From Actinomycetota bacterium (lineage in GTDB: Bacteria; Actinomycetota; Actinomycetes; Actinomycetales; Microbacteriaceae), in NCBI GenBank assembly GCA_009702455.1, contig WLIA01000004.1, positions 1 through 63,759 on the forward strand: a DNA stretch of 63,759 bases, given 5' to 3'. Each line of letters opens with the position of its first letter. Positions within the stretch are counted from its first letter, which is position 1. Made by a program: the position numbers and the translations under genes. Positions 1 through 9,878 of this stretch are shown piece after piece. Under the pieces are notes generated by a model. That model did not search any database and was not told where the DNA came from. It saw nothing but the letters and a program-made list of their open reading frames with translations.

Positions 1-120
1 GGGCAAATGGCGAGTGAATACCTCGAATACGCAGCGGCGATCTGCTGTGCCAGCGTGACGAGCGGCCTGGAGCATCGTCAACTCATAGCGGTCGGTAAGC
101 AGGGCTGTTGTGTTTAGCAC
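1..120 (-). CDS. pncB: Nicotinate phosphoribosyltransferase, N-terminal part only
   Basis: Only the first 40 codons are in the window; the gene runs off the left edge. The protein begins [20 protein letters not shown] and continues with [13 protein letters not shown], the characteristic N-terminus of nicotinate phosphoribosyltransferase, which makes nicotinate mononucleotide from nicotinate and PRPP in NAD salvage. It starts with GTG and is divergent from murI, an arrangement common in actinobacteria. There is no clear Shine-Dalgarno sequence; a TAGGCT hexamer ends 6 nt before the GTG, suggesting a leaderless message. The identification rests on a short but distinctive segment. Confidence 0.85.
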   Translation of the reverse strand, partial: MLNTTALLTDRYELTMLQAARHAGTADRRCVFEVFTRHLP

Positions 121-126
121 GCTTCC

Positions 127-132
127 AGCCTA
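127..132 (-). promoter_or_regulatory. Candidate -10 element of pncB (leaderless type)
   Basis: TAGGCT on the minus strand lies 6 nt before the GTG of pncB. At this distance the transcript would begin at or next to the start codon. No convincing -35 hexamer is visible. Confidence 0.45.
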
Positions 133-155
133 CCTGCGCCTAATCGGCCCGCAGT

Positions 156-161
156 TAGACT
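156..161 (+). promoter_or_regulatory. Candidate -10 element of murI (leaderless type)
   Basis: TAGACT is followed by 7 nt and the GTG of murI, with no Shine-Dalgarno sequence between. It faces the pncB -10, so the 48-bp divergent region would serve both genes. Confidence 0.45.
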
Positions 162-168
162 AATTTTC

Positions 169-975
169 GTGAATGATGCCCCAATCGGAATCTTCGACTC
201 AGGAGTCGGTGGGCTAACTGTTGCTAGGGCAATAATCGATCAGCTGCCAAACGAATCAATCGTTTACCTTGGCGATACGGCTAACTCTCCCTACGGCCCC
301 AAGAGTGTGCAAGAGGTTAGAGACTTAGCCCTCACCGTCATGGATCGTCTGGTCGAAGAGGGCGTCAAGCTTCTAGTTATTGCCTGCAACACTGCTTCGG
401 CGACGGTCTTGCGCGATGCGCGCGAGCGCTACACGGTGGCCCAGGGCATTCCGGTTGTAGAAGTTATTCAACCCGCAGTGCGCAGAGCCGTGGCCTCGAC
501 TCGCAACAAACGGGTTGGAGTGATTGGCACCTCGGTGACCATCGGCTCGAAGGCTTACGACGATGCATTTGCCGCTGCAGTAGACCTGCAGATCACAAGC
601 GTGGCCTGCCCAGATTTTGTTGACTACGTTGAGCGCGGAATCACCTCGGGGCCTGAGTTGTTGAAGGTCGCAGAGGGTTATCTCGGTTCGATTCGCGAGG
701 CTGGGGTAGACACCCTGGTTCTCGGCTGCACTCACTACCCGCTGCTCACCGGAGCTATCAGTTATGTGATGGGTGAAGACGTGACTCTTGTTTCTAGCGC
801 AGAAGAAACTGCCAAGGATGTCTACCGCACACTGGTCGAGCACGATTTGTTGCGCACCGCTACAACCAAGCCGACCCTTCGATTTCTTGCGACCGGTGAC
901 AAAGAATCATTCGGAGCGTTGGCGCGCAGATTCTTGGGCCCAGAGGTCGCAAGTGTTGAACACGTGAAACCTTAG
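169..975 (+). CDS. murI: Glutamate racemase
   Basis: A 268-residue cytoplasmic enzyme that converts L-glutamate to D-glutamate for peptidoglycan. The family motif DSGVGGLT is at residues 10-17, and the two catalytic cysteines are C73 in ACNTAS and C187 in GCTHYP. The length is normal for the family. The GTG start is chosen because the protein then begins a few residues before the first beta strand, as in homologues. It is the first gene of a murI-rph-rdgB run with gaps of 10 and 7 bp, so the three are probably one transcript. A TAGACT hexamer 7 nt upstream suggests leaderless initiation. Confidence 0.96.
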   Translation: MNDAPIGIFDSGVGGLTVARAIIDQLPNESIVYLGDTANSPYGPKSVQEVRDLALTVMDRLVEEGVKLLVIACNTASATVLRDARERYTVAQGIPVVEVIQPAVRRAVASTRNKRVGVIGTSVTIGSKAYDDAFAAAVDLQITSVACPDFVDYVERGITSGPELLKVAEGYLGSIREAGVDTLVLGCTHYPLLTGAISYVMGEDVTLVSSAEETAKDVYRTLVEHDLLRTATTKPTLRFLATGDKESFGALARRFLGPEVASVEHVKP

Positions 976-985
976 AGAGGTAAAA

Positions 986-1711
986 ATGACCATCAGAATT
1001 GACGGCCGTGCGGCAGACCAACTGCGCGAGGTAACGATCGAACGCGGGTGGAGCGAACACGCAGAAGGCTCAGCGCTGATTTCATTTGGGTCAACCAAAG
1101 TTCTTTGCACAGCCTCATTCACACCTGGCGTTCCGCGTTGGAAAGTTGGCAAGGGCGAGGGTTGGGTTACGGCCGAGTATGCGATGCTTCCGCGAGCAAC
1201 TCACGATCGCAACGATCGCGAAGCCGTCAAAGGAAAAGTTGGCGGAAGAACCCACGAAATTTCGCGACTAATTGGCCGTTCGCTGAGAGCTATCATCGAC
1301 GTTCGCGAACTCGGCGAAAACACAATCGTTATCGACTGTGATGTTCTTCAGGCTGACGGCGGCACGCGCACGGCGGCGATTACTGGAGCATATATTGCGC
1401 TTCACGACGCAATTGAGTGGGCGAGAGCCCACAAGCATATTCCGGCAAAGTCAAAGCCCCTTATTGATAGCGTTGCCGCGGTTTCGGTGGGAATCATCGA
1501 CCAGGTTGCCCTGCTCGATCTTGCCTACACCGAAGACGTTCGCGCCGAAACCGACATGAACGTTGTTGTTACCGGTTCTGGAAAGTTTGTTGAAGTTCAA
1601 GGCACTGCAGAAGGTGCACCTTTCGATCGCGATGAGTTGAACATCCTGCTTGATCTAGCGCTCAAGGGCACGGCCTCGCTAACTCAAATTCAGAAAAACG
1701 CACTGGCCTAG
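986..1711 (+). CDS. rph: Ribonuclease PH
   Basis: A 241-residue phosphate-dependent 3'-5' exoribonuclease that trims tRNA 3' ends. It carries the family signatures [15 protein letters not shown] and [15 protein letters not shown] in the first half, and [16 protein letters not shown], which holds active-site acidic residues, near residue 115. Length is typical. An AGAGAGG ribosome-binding site precedes the ATG, and the gap to murI is 10 bp, so it is translated from the murI message. The murI-rph-rdgB order is common in actinobacteria. Confidence 0.97.
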   Translation: MTIRIDGRAADQLREVTIERGWSEHAEGSALISFGSTKVLCTASFTPGVPRWKVGKGEGWVTAEYAMLPRATHDRNDREAVKGKVGGRTHEISRLIGRSLRAIIDVRELGENTIVIDCDVLQADGGTRTAAITGAYIALHDAIEWARAHKHIPAKSKPLIDSVAAVSVGIIDQVALLDLAYTEDVRAETDMNVVVTGSGKFVEVQGTAEGAPFDRDELNILLDLALKGTASLTQIQKNALA

Positions 1712-1718
1712 CAAGAGC

Positions 1719-2300
1719 ATGAAGCTCGTTCTCGCGTCGCACAACAAGGGCAAATTACAAGAACTTGCCGAAATTCTTGAGCCTGCTGTTGCCGACCTCG
1801 AATTGGTGAGCTACGACGGGCCAGAGCCGGTTGAAGACGGCACGAGTTTTCTCGAGAACGCACTTATCAAGGCCCGCGCAGCTTTTGCACACACGGGCTT
1901 GCCCTCGATTGCAGACGACAGCGGAATCGCGGTCGAGATTCTCGGTGGTTCACCCGGCATTTTCACCGCAATCTGGGCTGGTGGTCGCGACAATGCAGCC
2001 AATCGTCAGTTGTTGCTCGCTCAGTTGCGCGACATCGGAGATGAAAATCGTACCGCGGCATTTATCTGCACAATCGCTATGGTCAGCGAAGCTGGCGAAC
2101 AGAGTTTCACGGGAGTTTGGTCCGGCAGGGTAGCGCGCGAAGAGCGGGGGAGTTTCGGGCACGGCTACGACCCGATATTCATTCCAGACGGTTTCGAAAT
2201 CACGGCGGCCGAAATGCCGCCAGAGGTCAAGAACTCAATGAGTCATCGAGCGATGGCACTGCAACAACTAATTGCCACTCTCGCGACGGGCCTTGATTAG
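1719..2300 (+). CDS. rdgB: XTP/dITP pyrophosphatase (HAM1 family)
   Basis: A 193-residue nucleotide house-cleaning enzyme that hydrolyses dITP, XTP and ITP to monophosphates, keeping deaminated purines out of DNA and RNA. It shows the N-terminal SHNKGKLQEL substrate motif, GTSFLENALIKA, the DDSG motif in IADDSGIAVEILGG, GHGYDPIF and the C-terminal SHR. It is the last gene of the murI-rph-rdgB unit. Its final 33 bp overlap the end of the convergent dedA gene, and I see no terminator there. Confidence 0.95.
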   Translation: MKLVLASHNKGKLQELAEILEPAVADLELVSYDGPEPVEDGTSFLENALIKARAAFAHTGLPSIADDSGIAVEILGGSPGIFTAIWAGGRDNAANRQLLLAQLRDIGDENRTAAFICTIAMVSEAGEQSFTGVWSGRVAREERGSFGHGYDPIFIPDGFEITAAEMPPEVKNSMSHRAMALQQLIATLATGLD

Positions 2301-2903
2301 TTCGGTAATAATCGGAATCGTCGTGATGATCAAAAACGCGGCTGTCACGACCACTGCGTTCTCACGAACGAATGGAATCTGACCCAACCCTGCACCAACA
2401 AGCGTGACGCCGGTTGCCCAGCAGGTAACTCCAATGAAGTTGTACTTCAGGTAGCGGCGGTAAGGCATCTTGCCAACCCCAGCCGCAACCGGAACAAAGG
2501 TTCTCATAACCGGCACGAAGTGGGCGAAAATAATCGCCTTTGGGCCAAAGCGGTCGAAGAACTTTTTGGTGCGCTCAACATTTCGGTGATTGAAGAACTT
2601 GGAGTCTGGGCGCTTGAAAATTGCTGGGCCGGCTTTTCGGCCAATCCAGTATCCGGTTTGGTCGCCCAACCAACCAGACGCTGTGAACGCTAGGCAGGCG
2701 AGCCAAAGTGGAAAGTCGAGAATGCCGGTAGCCATCATGAGGCCCATCGGAAAAAGAATGCTGTCGCCCGGCAAGAAGAAACCGAATAGCAAGCCTGTCT
2801 CGGCAAACAGAATTCCGCAGACAATCAAGACGGAGAGCGGGCCCACATCGGTGACGACCGATGTAATCCATTCTTGGGCGTTGAGTAGTTCGGTTAAGTT
2901 CAC
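2268..2903 (-). CDS. DedA family membrane protein
   Basis: A 211-residue integral membrane protein of the DedA/SNARE-associated (PF09335) family, which is linked to membrane lipid homeostasis and envelope stress. The hallmark FAETGLLFGFFLPGDS stretch starts near residue 34, followed by GYWIGRKAGPAIF and a conserved Arg/Gly region, FVPVMRTFVPVAAGVGKM. Several hydrophobic segments span the protein. The GTG start at 2903 fits the family N-terminus, but it lies one base after the last nucleotide of tRNA-Arg, leaving no room for a promoter or ribosome-binding site. The message probably comes from read-through of the tRNA transcript. The 3' end overlaps rdgB by 33 bp. Confidence 0.93.
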   Translation of the reverse strand: MNLTELLNAQEWITSVVTDVGPLSVLIVCGILFAETGLLFGFFLPGDSILFPMGLMMATGILDFPLWLACLAFTASGWLGDQTGYWIGRKAGPAIFKRPDSKFFNHRNVERTKKFFDRFGPKAIIFAHFVPVMRTFVPVAAGVGKMPYRRYLKYNFIGVTCWATGVTLVGAGLGQIPFVRENAVVVTAAFLIITTIPIITELIKARRESGN

Positions 2904-2904
2904 G

Positions 2905-2976
2905 TGCCCCCAGCAGGAATCGAACCTGCGCTTCCGCCTCCGGAGAGCGGCGCTCTATCCCCTGAGCTATGGGGGC
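2905..2976 (-). tRNA. tRNA-Arg (anticodon CCG)
   Basis: A complete cloverleaf reads on the minus strand. The acceptor stem GCCCCCA pairs with TGGGGGC, and the discriminator base is A. The D arm is GCTC...GAGC, the anticodon loop CTCCGGA contains CCG, and the T arm is GCAGG-TTCGATT-CCTGC. CCA is not encoded; the next bases are C and then the GTG of dedA. A tRNA-Arg just upstream of argS is a conserved actinobacterial arrangement. Boundaries were set by pairing the arms by eye. Confidence 0.95.
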
Positions 2977-2991
2977 CAAGGGTTCACTCAA

Positions 2992-2997
2992 AGTATA
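2992..2997 (-). promoter_or_regulatory. Candidate -10 element for tRNA-Arg (and dedA)
   Basis: TATACT on the minus strand lies 15 nt upstream of the tRNA 5' end, so transcription would start about 9 nt before the mature tRNA. It overlaps TATGCT on the plus strand, which may serve the divergent lipoprotein gene. No strong -35 is seen. Confidence 0.4.
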
Positions 2998-3057
2998 TGC
3001 TGTATGTAGTTGGGGATTGCACTTGTTCAGGTTGAGCCACATGGAATCGAGAGTCTG

Positions 3058-4362
3058 TTGCGTTTACTTCGGTTTATAACTGCTTCAGTTTTTTTGGCTG
3101 TGTCTGTGCAATTACTCACCGCGTGCTCACCTGGATTGGACGCGGGCGACAAGGTAGTTCGAGTGTATGCACCTTTTTTTGATGCTTCGGCTGATGCCTT
3201 CAAGCGCGAACTCAGTTTGGTTTCGGCGAGAACCGGAATACAGGTTGTCTTAGAGACACCCTCGAATCTGAACGATCAGATTGATTCTGACATCAAAGCT
3301 AACTCCTTACCCGACATCGTGATTTGGGATAACCCACGAGATCTGTTGAACCACTCCGACAAACTTGTTGCGCTTGAACAACTCGTGAATGTTGCTTCAA
3401 TAAAAGACACCCTGATCTCAGGTTGGGCAGAAGTCGCCAGCCAAGGCGAGAAGACGTTTGGGTTGCCGGTATCGAGCAATATAAAGACGGGCAATAAGTC
3501 TCTGGTTTTTTACAGCCCAAAGGCCTTTGAAAGAAATGGCTATGCAGTGCCAACCAACGGCCAAGAGCTTCTAGCGCTGACCGAACAAATCAAAAAAGAC
3601 AAATCTGGCTATCCGTGGTGTGCAGGAATTGAGTCTGGTGGCGCAACCGGTTGGCCAGCGACAGACTGGCTCGAACAATACGTTCTCGAGCAGGCAGGCC
3701 AATCGGTCTACAACCAATGGATTTCGGGCAAGGTAAGTTTCGATTCGCAAGAAGTTTCGAGTGCTGCTTCGACAGTAAGCGAATTACTTCTCAGCGAAGG
3801 TTCTGTCTACGGCGGCGGCGTTCAAATGTCAAAAACATCATTTGGCGAAACTACCCCACTGTTTAGCGACGGCGGATTGTCAAGCGGGCAATGTTTTATG
3901 TTCAAGCAGGGTTCGTTCCTCACGGATTTTTTCCCAACCGAAATCCAGGCTGAAGTGTTGAGTGGAAACTTTGAATCTGTCAACGCATTTGCTTTGCCAC
4001 CTCTAAAAGATTCCAAGAGGGTGGTGATTGGTGACGGTTTCATCGCATCTGCGTTTGTCAAAGACTCCGATGTCTCTGAGGTTCTGAGATTTGTTTTGAG
4101 TGACCAATTCGGCATGGAGATGGTCAAGTCAGTACCGTTCCTTTCGCCGCACAAAACCTTCGATGTAGATGCGTATCCTGCAGGGTTTGCCCGACTGGTT
4201 GGCAGGGCTACAGCTGAGGCTGACCTCTTTGGGTTTGATGCTTCAACGGCGATGCCCCGCCAGGTAAACGAACAATTTTGGATTGCTGTTGCTAGTTGGA
4301 TCAGGGGCGAAAGTTCCTGGCCCGACGCTGCACAAGCCATAGATGCTTCTTACCCTCGATAG
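3058..4362 (+). CDS. ABC-type carbohydrate-binding lipoprotein, orphan
   Basis: An extracellular family 1 solute-binding protein of about 434 residues, the kind that delivers oligosaccharides to an ABC importer. From a TTG at 3058 the product begins [19 protein letters not shown] followed by the lipobox LTAC (C23), a good lipoprotein signal. The open frame extends upstream to a TTG at 3010, giving an unusually long N-region, so I prefer 3058, although its ribosome-binding site is weak. The segment with [11 protein letters not shown] and [11 protein letters not shown] is typical of alpha-glucoside/maltose-type binding proteins. No permease or ATPase gene is adjacent, so the partner must lie elsewhere. 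The ligand is unknown. Confidence 0.85.
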   Translation: MRLLRFITASVFLAVSVQLLTACSPGLDAGDKVVRVYAPFFDASADAFKRELSLVSARTGIQVVLETPSNLNDQIDSDIKANSLPDIVIWDNPRDLLNHSDKLVALEQLVNVASIKDTLISGWAEVASQGEKTFGLPVSSNIKTGNKSLVFYSPKAFERNGYAVPTNGQELLALTEQIKKDKSGYPWCAGIESGGATGWPATDWLEQYVLEQAGQSVYNQWISGKVSFDSQEVSSAASTVSELLLSEGSVYGGGVQMSKTSFGETTPLFSDGGLSSGQCFMFKQGSFLTDFFPTEIQAEVLSGNFESVNAFALPPLKDSKRVVIGDGFIASAFVKDSDVSEVLRFVLSDQFGMEMVKSVPFLSPHKTFDVDAYPAGFARLVGRATAEADLFGFDASTAMPRQVNEQFWIAVASWIRGESSWPDAAQAIDASYPR

Positions 4363-4380
4363 ATTTCTATCCCTGGTCAG

Positions 4381-4386
4381 TAGAAT
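4381..4386 (+). promoter_or_regulatory. Candidate -10 element of the argS operon
   Basis: TAGAAT matches the -10 consensus at five of six bases and lies 32 bp before the TTG of argS. That gives a short leader containing the AGGA ribosome-binding site. The -35 region is poor. Confidence 0.4.
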
Positions 4387-4418
4387 TGGCTCATCCGAGC
4401 GCGTTTATAGGAATTCTC

Positions 4419-6077
4419 TTGACTCCAGCAGATCTAAGCGATGCGATTGTTCGCATCCTGGCCCGATTAGTGGCCGAAGAGAAGCTCGTTGCCGCCGAGA
4501 TTCCCGATTCTGTCGTCATTGAGCGACCGAAGAGCCGTGAACACGGCGACTGGGCAACCAACGTTGCCATGCAACTATCGGCTCGTTTTGACCTAAAACC
4601 TCGTCAGTTTGCCGAATTGCTTGGGGCAGAACTCGAGAAAGTCGAGGCAATCTCAAAGGTCGACATCGCCGGGCCCGGCTTCATCAACATCACCCTTAGC
4701 GCGGCAGCCGCCGGCGAATTGGCCAAGGCCATCGTCGAGGCTGGGTCGGCCTTTGGCACGTCAAAAGAGTTGGCTGGCGTCAAAATGAACCTCGAGTTCG
4801 TGTCTGCTAACCCAACCGGCCCAATTCACATTGGCGGCACCCGTTGGGCTGCCGTTGGCGATTCGCTTGCCAGGGTTTTTGAGTCGCAGGGCGCAGAAGT
4901 CACTCGCGAGTACTACTTCAACGACCACGGTGCTCAGATCGATCGATTTGCTCGCTCACTCTTGGCCGCGGCTCGCAAGCAAGAAGCGCCAGAGGATGGA
5001 TACTCGGGTGCTTACATAACCGAGATTGCAGAGCGCGTGCTTGCCGAGACGGCAGAAGACATTTTGAGCATGAGCGAAGTAGACGCGCAAGAGAAGTTTC
5101 GCGCGGCTGGCGTCGAGCAAATGTTTCAGGAGATTCGTGAATCACTTCACGATTTCGGCGTCGACTTCGACGTCTACTTTCACGAAAACTCGCTCTATGT
5201 TTCTGGTGCGGTTGAGCGCGCAATCGAAAAGCTCAAAGCGCTGGGTCACATGTTTGAAGAAGACGGAGCGCTTTGGCTTCGCACGACAACCTTCGGCGAC
5301 GACCGTGACCGTGTAGTTCTAAAGAGCGACGGCGAAGCCGCATACATCGCTGGCGACCTTGCCTACTATCTCGACAAGCGCAGCCGCGGCTTTGACCAGT
5401 GCGTCTACATGCTCGGCGCAGATCATCACGGATACGTTCCGCGAATGATGGCAATGTGCGCAGCGTTTGGTGATGAGCCAGGAAAGAACCTTGAGATTCT
5501 CATCGGCCAGATGGTCAACCTGGTGAAAGACGGAGAACCGGTTCGCATGTCTAAGCGTGCCGGAACCGTTGTCACCATGGAAGACCTTGTTGGTTTTGTT
5601 GGTGTCGATGCAGCGCGCTACGCGCTGACGCGTTCGTCAATCAACTCTTCGCTCGATATCGACCTCGAGCAGCTTTCAAAGAAGACCAACGATAATCCGG
5701 TTTTCTACGTGCAGTACGCGCACGCGCGCACTAGGCAGGTCGAAAACAACGCAGCCACTCTGGGTGTTGATTTGAGCAGCTTCGATCCGTCGCTGCTAAA
5801 TTACGAGACCGAGGGCAACCTGCTCGCCAAGCTAAGCGAGATGCCACGAGTTGTTGCCTCGGCCGCAGAGTTTAGAGAGCCGCATCGAGTTGCCCGTTAC
5901 CTCGAAGAAGTCGCCGGCGCTTATCACCGCTGGTATGACAGCTGCCGAGTAACTCCGCTGGCCGGCAACGCCGTTGACGAAGTGCACCGCACTCGTCTCT
6001 GGCTCAACAACGCCGCCGGCGTGGTTCTTCGCAATGGGCTCTACCTGCTCGGTGTTAGCGCACCAGAGAGGATGTAG
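4419..6077 (+). CDS. argS: Arginine--tRNA ligase
   Basis: A class I aminoacyl-tRNA synthetase of 552 residues that charges tRNA-Arg. The HIGH-type motif is the actinobacterial form [14 protein letters not shown] near residue 135, and the KMSKS-type loop is VRMSKRAGT near residue 375. The C-terminal half holds the anticodon-binding helical domain ending in ...[12 protein letters not shown]. The frame is open upstream to 4296, overlapping the lipoprotein gene, but TTG at 4419 has an AGGA ribosome-binding site 6 nt upstream and gives the usual N-terminus ([10 protein letters not shown]). It heads argS-lysA-hom-thrC-thrB, with lysA following after 3 bp. Confidence 0.97.
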   Translation: MTPADLSDAIVRILARLVAEEKLVAAEIPDSVVIERPKSREHGDWATNVAMQLSARFDLKPRQFAELLGAELEKVEAISKVDIAGPGFINITLSAAAAGELAKAIVEAGSAFGTSKELAGVKMNLEFVSANPTGPIHIGGTRWAAVGDSLARVFESQGAEVTREYYFNDHGAQIDRFARSLLAAARKQEAPEDGYSGAYITEIAERVLAETAEDILSMSEVDAQEKFRAAGVEQMFQEIRESLHDFGVDFDVYFHENSLYVSGAVERAIEKLKALGHMFEEDGALWLRTTTFGDDRDRVVLKSDGEAAYIAGDLAYYLDKRSRGFDQCVYMLGADHHGYVPRMMAMCAAFGDEPGKNLEILIGQMVNLVKDGEPVRMSKRAGTVVTMEDLVGFVGVDAARYALTRSSINSSLDIDLEQLSKKTNDNPVFYVQYAHARTRQVENNAATLGVDLSSFDPSLLNYETEGNLLAKLSEMPRVVASAAEFREPHRVARYLEEVAGAYHRWYDSCRVTPLAGNAVDEVHRTRLWLNNAAGVVLRNGLYLLGVSAPERM

Positions 6078-6080
6078 TCG

Positions 6081-7493
6081 ATGTCTAACTCACTCGCTCC
6101 TGATTGGCTCGAAGAGCCGAACGACCTCAACGCCCTCGATGGGCGCGTTTGGCCTAGCAACTTTGTGCGCCAAGCAAGCGGAGAGTGCGCTGTCGCCGGC
6201 GTCTCGGTTCGAGAGTTGGCAGCGCAATTCGGCACACCTCTTTATGTAATAGACGAGGATGACTTTAGGCAGCGCGCCCTATCGGTTAAGAGCGCCCTAG
6301 AAGATGCAGCCAAGTCAATTGGCACAACCGCAAAGATTTACTACGCGAGTAAGGCGTTCATGTCTGTTGAAATCGCGAGTTGGATCAACGAGTTGCAACT
6401 CAACATCGATGTTGCCAGCGGGGGAGAGCTCGCCGCCGCACTTGCCAGTGGAATTTCTGCAGACCGAATCGGTCTTCACGGCAACAACAAGTCAACGCGT
6501 GAGATTGCCAGGGCAATCACCGCGGGGGTTGGCGCAATTGTTCTTGACAGCGAAATCGAAATCGAAAGAGTGGCAGCTGCCGCAGCAGCCCAAGACAAGG
6601 TTCAGAAGGTTCGCCTGCGCTTGAATACCGGTGTTCACGCAAGCACTCACGACTTCTTGGCAACAGCACGTGAAGATCAAAAGTTTGGCATTTCGCTTGC
6701 AGATGCACCTGGCCTGGTTGCCAAGATTCGCTCAGACCGTCACCTCGAATTCATTGGTCTGCACTCGCACATCGGTTCTCAGATTCACGCTCGCGAAGGT
6801 TTTATCGAATCGGTTCGACGTTTGGTGAAACTGCACGCCGAACTTTCTGAAGTAGCAGAGGTCAGCGAACTAAATCTCGGCGGCGGTTTCGGCATCAACT
6901 ACAAGCCTGCCGACGAAGCGCTTTCGATTCACGAGTTCGCAGAGGCCTTGGCAGTTGCGGTAAAAGTTGAGTGCCGCAAGAACTCCATCCCAGTGCCTAA
7001 ATTGGCCTTCGAGCCGGGTCGTTACATCGCAGGAAACCCGGGAGTCACTATCTATACGGTCGGCACCATCAAAGATGTGACCGTGTCTGAAGCCGAGGCC
7101 GTGCGAAAGTATGTCTCTGTCGACGGCGGAATGAGCGACAACATGAGAACCGCGCTCTATGAAGCCGAGTACCACACGGTTTTGGCATCGCGCTCATCGA
7201 ATGCGGCACCAGCGCTCTCGCGGGTCGTTGGCAAGCACTGTGAGAGTGGCGACATCGTGGTTCGCAACGATTACCTGCCCGCTGATATCACCGCGAGCGA
7301 TCTCATTGCCGTGGCTGCCACCGGCGCTTACTGCTACTCGATGTCAAATAACTACAACATGCTCACCAAGCCCGCAGTTGTGGCCGTAAGAAACTCTGAA
7401 GCCAGACTCATCATTCGGGCTGAAACAGAGGCAGACTTGTTCACTAGAGACCTTCGCTACCAAGCGATGAAGAACCACGAAGGGAGGGCATAG
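6081..7493 (+). CDS. lysA: Diaminopimelate decarboxylase
   Basis: A 470-residue PLP enzyme of the alanine racemase-like fold III that decarboxylates meso-diaminopimelate to L-lysine, the last lysine step. The PLP lysine is in IYYASKAFM near residue 90. Other family segments are LHSHIGSQ, NLGGGFGINY, AFEPGRYIAGNPG, DGGMSDNMR and the C-terminal GAYCYSMSNNYN. It follows argS by 3 bp, with a GAGAGGA ribosome-binding site inside the end of argS. Pairing argS with lysA is a conserved actinobacterial arrangement. Confidence 0.97.
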   Translation: MSNSLAPDWLEEPNDLNALDGRVWPSNFVRQASGECAVAGVSVRELAAQFGTPLYVIDEDDFRQRALSVKSALEDAAKSIGTTAKIYYASKAFMSVEIASWINELQLNIDVASGGELAAALASGISADRIGLHGNNKSTREIARAITAGVGAIVLDSEIEIERVAAAAAAQDKVQKVRLRLNTGVHASTHDFLATAREDQKFGISLADAPGLVAKIRSDRHLEFIGLHSHIGSQIHAREGFIESVRRLVKLHAELSEVAEVSELNLGGGFGINYKPADEALSIHEFAEALAVAVKVECRKNSIPVPKLAFEPGRYIAGNPGVTIYTVGTIKDVTVSEAEAVRKYVSVDGGMSDNMRTALYEAEYHTVLASRSSNAAPALSRVVGKHCESGDIVVRNDYLPADITASDLIAVAATGAYCYSMSNNYNMLTKPAVVAVRNSEARLIIRAETEADLFTRDLRYQAMKNHEGRA

Positions 7494-7495
7494 CC

Positions 7496-8803
7496 GTGAT
7501 TGAATATCGCCCACTTCGCGTTGCCCTGCTCGGTGCCGGATCTGTCGGCGCGCAGGTCGCCCGATTGCTAACCGAGAACAAGGCAGAACTTGCTGCCAGG
7601 GTTGGCGCAGAGCTCGAGCTAATTGGCATCGCCGTTCGTGACATCAAGGCGTCACGTGCCGAGGGTTTTCCAACCGAGCTGCTCACAACCGACGTTGAGA
7701 AACTTATTCTCGGCGCCGACATTGTCATCGAAGTCATGGGTGGCATCGAGCCTGCCAAGACCTACATTCTTCAGGCGTTGAACTCAGGCAGCGATGTCAT
7801 CACCGCGAACAAGGCATTGCTCGCAACGCACGGAACCGAATTGTTTGACACTGCAGAGCAGGTTGGCGCGCAACTTTACTTTGAGGCTGCCGTTGCTGCC
7901 GCTATTCCAATCATCAGACCGTTGCGCGAATCACTCGCTGGCGACAAGGTTCAGCGCATCATGGGCATCGTCAACGGTTCGACCAACTACATTCTTGACC
8001 GCATGGATACGGCCGGGGTTTCTCTCGAAGAGGCAATGGCCGAGGCAACCGAACTCGGTTATCTTGAGGCCGACCCGACTCTCGACGTTGAGGGTTACGA
8101 CGCCGCTCAGAAAGCCGCCATCCTTGCATACCTCGCTTTTCACACCGAGGTTCCAATCGAACAGGTGCACCGCGAGGGCATCACAAGTGTCACCCCAGAA
8201 CTCATGCGCGCGGCACAGCGCGATGGCAACGTCATCAAGCTTTTGGCAATCGCAGAACGAATCGATGCAGACAAGTCTGGCGTCGAGGGTATCTCGGTTC
8301 GCGTTTACCCAACCCTGATTCCGCGCACCCACCCGCTAGGCGCGGTTCGTGGGGCTTTCAATGCTGTATTCGTTGAGGCGGAGTCTGCCGGTCAACTCAT
8401 GTTTTACGGAGCGGGTGCCGGTGGAGCGCAGACCGCAAGCGCGATTCTTGGCGACTTGGTTAGCGCTGCAAAACGTCACGTGGCCGGTGGCCCTGGTCTC
8501 GCCGATTCGGTGCACGCAAACCTTCCGATTCTTCCAATCGATCGCATCTTCACCAGATACCAGATCACTCTCGAAGCCACAGATCAACCTGGTGTGCTTG
8601 CCGCAATTGCAAATATCTTCGCGAGTCACGAAGTGTCGATCGAATTTGTCGAGCAGACACCAACACCCTCACGCAAAACCGCGAACCTAGAAATTGGCAC
8701 CCACGAGGCAACCGATGCTTCGCTGTCTGCAGTTGTCGCTGCGCTCGCTGCCAGTGATGCGGTTGAGTCAATAACATCTGTCATCCGGTTAGAAGGAATC
8801 TAA
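7496..8803 (+). CDS. hom: Homoserine dehydrogenase
   Basis: A 435-residue NAD(P)-dependent enzyme reducing aspartate semialdehyde to homoserine, the branch-point reaction to threonine and methionine. It has an N-terminal Rossmann motif, [15 protein letters not shown], the catalytic-domain signature [11 protein letters not shown], and a C-terminal ACT domain ([20 protein letters not shown]) expected to mediate threonine feedback. It starts with GTG after a GGGAGGG ribosome-binding site, 2 bp after lysA. It overlaps thrC by one base (TAATG), indicating translational coupling. Confidence 0.97.
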   Translation: MIEYRPLRVALLGAGSVGAQVARLLTENKAELAARVGAELELIGIAVRDIKASRAEGFPTELLTTDVEKLILGADIVIEVMGGIEPAKTYILQALNSGSDVITANKALLATHGTELFDTAEQVGAQLYFEAAVAAAIPIIRPLRESLAGDKVQRIMGIVNGSTNYILDRMDTAGVSLEEAMAEATELGYLEADPTLDVEGYDAAQKAAILAYLAFHTEVPIEQVHREGITSVTPELMRAAQRDGNVIKLLAIAERIDADKSGVEGISVRVYPTLIPRTHPLGAVRGAFNAVFVEAESAGQLMFYGAGAGGAQTASAILGDLVSAAKRHVAGGPGLADSVHANLPILPIDRIFTRYQITLEATDQPGVLAAIANIFASHEVSIEFVEQTPTPSRKTANLEIGTHEATDASLSAVVAALAASDAVESITSVIRLEGI

Positions 8804-9876
8804 TGGCTCACCAGTGGCGCGGCGTTATCCGTGAATACATCGATCGACTAGACATCAGCGCAGACAACCCGATCATCACGCTCGGCGAAGGCGGTACGCC
8901 TCTTGTTGAAGCGCCAGCTCTGGCGAAGTTGGTCGGTGCAGAGCGCGTGATGCTAAAGGTCGAGGGAATGAACCCGACCGGTTCGTTCAAAGATCGCGGC
9001 ATGACAATGGCTGTCTCGAAGGCCATCGGCCACGGAGCCAAGGCCGTCATCTGTGCATCAACCGGAAACACCTCGGCCTCGGCTGCCGCCTATGCCGCAG
9101 CTGCCGGAATTCAGTCTGTAGTGCTAATTCCAGAGGGCAAGATCGCGCTCGGAAAACTCAGCCAAGCCGTCGCGCACAAGTCACAGATTCTTCAGGTTCG
9201 CGGAAACTTTGACGACTGCCTCGATCTAGCCAGAAACCTTTCGGCCAACTATGCGGTTCACCTCGTCAACTCGGTCAACCCCGACCGCATCGAGGGACAG
9301 AAGACTGGCGCGTTCGAGATTGTCGATGCGCTCGGTTTCGCTCCCGACTATCACGTGCTGCCGGTCGGCAACGCCGGCAACTACTCTGCCTACTTCAAGG
9401 GCTACCTCGAAGATTTCAACGAGGGCCGCATCAAGCGTGTTCCAAAGATGTGGGGTTTTCAGGCCGAAGGCTCGGCACCTTTCGTGCAGGGCTCGCCGGT
9501 CAAGAACCCAGAGACCATCGCTACCGCAATTCGAATCGGAAACCCGGCCTCGTGGGATCTCGCATTGAGCGCACAGGAGTGTTCAGACGGCAAGTTCGGC
9601 GCAGTGAGCGACAAAGAGATTTTGTGGATGCACCGCTTCTTGTCAAACGAGGTTGGCGTTTTCGTTGAGCCTTCTTCGGCAACCGGAGCAGCCGGTTTGT
9701 TCAAGTCTGCGCAGCAGGGTGATTCGCTTGCGGGTGCAACCATCGTTGTCACTGTGACCGGTCACGGCCTCAAGGATGCCGGCTGGGCTTTGAAAGACGA
9801 AGACGGTGGCGACATTTTGCCAACTGTGGTGAACAACAACGCCGCCGAAGTTGCAGAGAGCCTCGGGTTGAACTAG
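8803..9876 (+). CDS. thrC: Threonine synthase
   Basis: A 357-residue PLP-dependent enzyme converting O-phosphohomoserine to threonine. The PLP lysine is K63 in [13 protein letters not shown], and the phosphate-binding glycine loop is in [16 protein letters not shown]. It has the short actinobacterial/Bacillus-type length, without the long N-terminal domain of the E. coli type. The ATG overlaps the hom stop codon by one base. thrB follows after 2 bp. hom, thrC and thrB form the complete homoserine-to-threonine branch. Confidence 0.97.
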   Translation: MAHQWRGVIREYIDRLDISADNPIITLGEGGTPLVEAPALAKLVGAERVMLKVEGMNPTGSFKDRGMTMAVSKAIGHGAKAVICASTGNTSASAAAYAAAAGIQSVVLIPEGKIALGKLSQAVAHKSQILQVRGNFDDCLDLARNLSANYAVHLVNSVNPDRIEGQKTGAFEIVDALGFAPDYHVLPVGNAGNYSAYFKGYLEDFNEGRIKRVPKMWGFQAEGSAPFVQGSPVKNPETIATAIRIGNPASWDLALSAQECSDGKFGAVSDKEILWMHRFLSNEVGVFVEPSSATGAAGLFKSAQQGDSLAGATIVVTVTGHGLKDAGWALKDEDGGDILPTVVNNNAAEVAESLGLN

Positions 9877-9878
9877 TT

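Noticed and set aside
7494-8803. Looked for a threonine or lysine leader peptide, lysine riboswitch or T-box before hom, lysA and argS
   Set aside because: Gaps within the operon are 2-3 bp, and the argS leader is too short to hold any of these elements.
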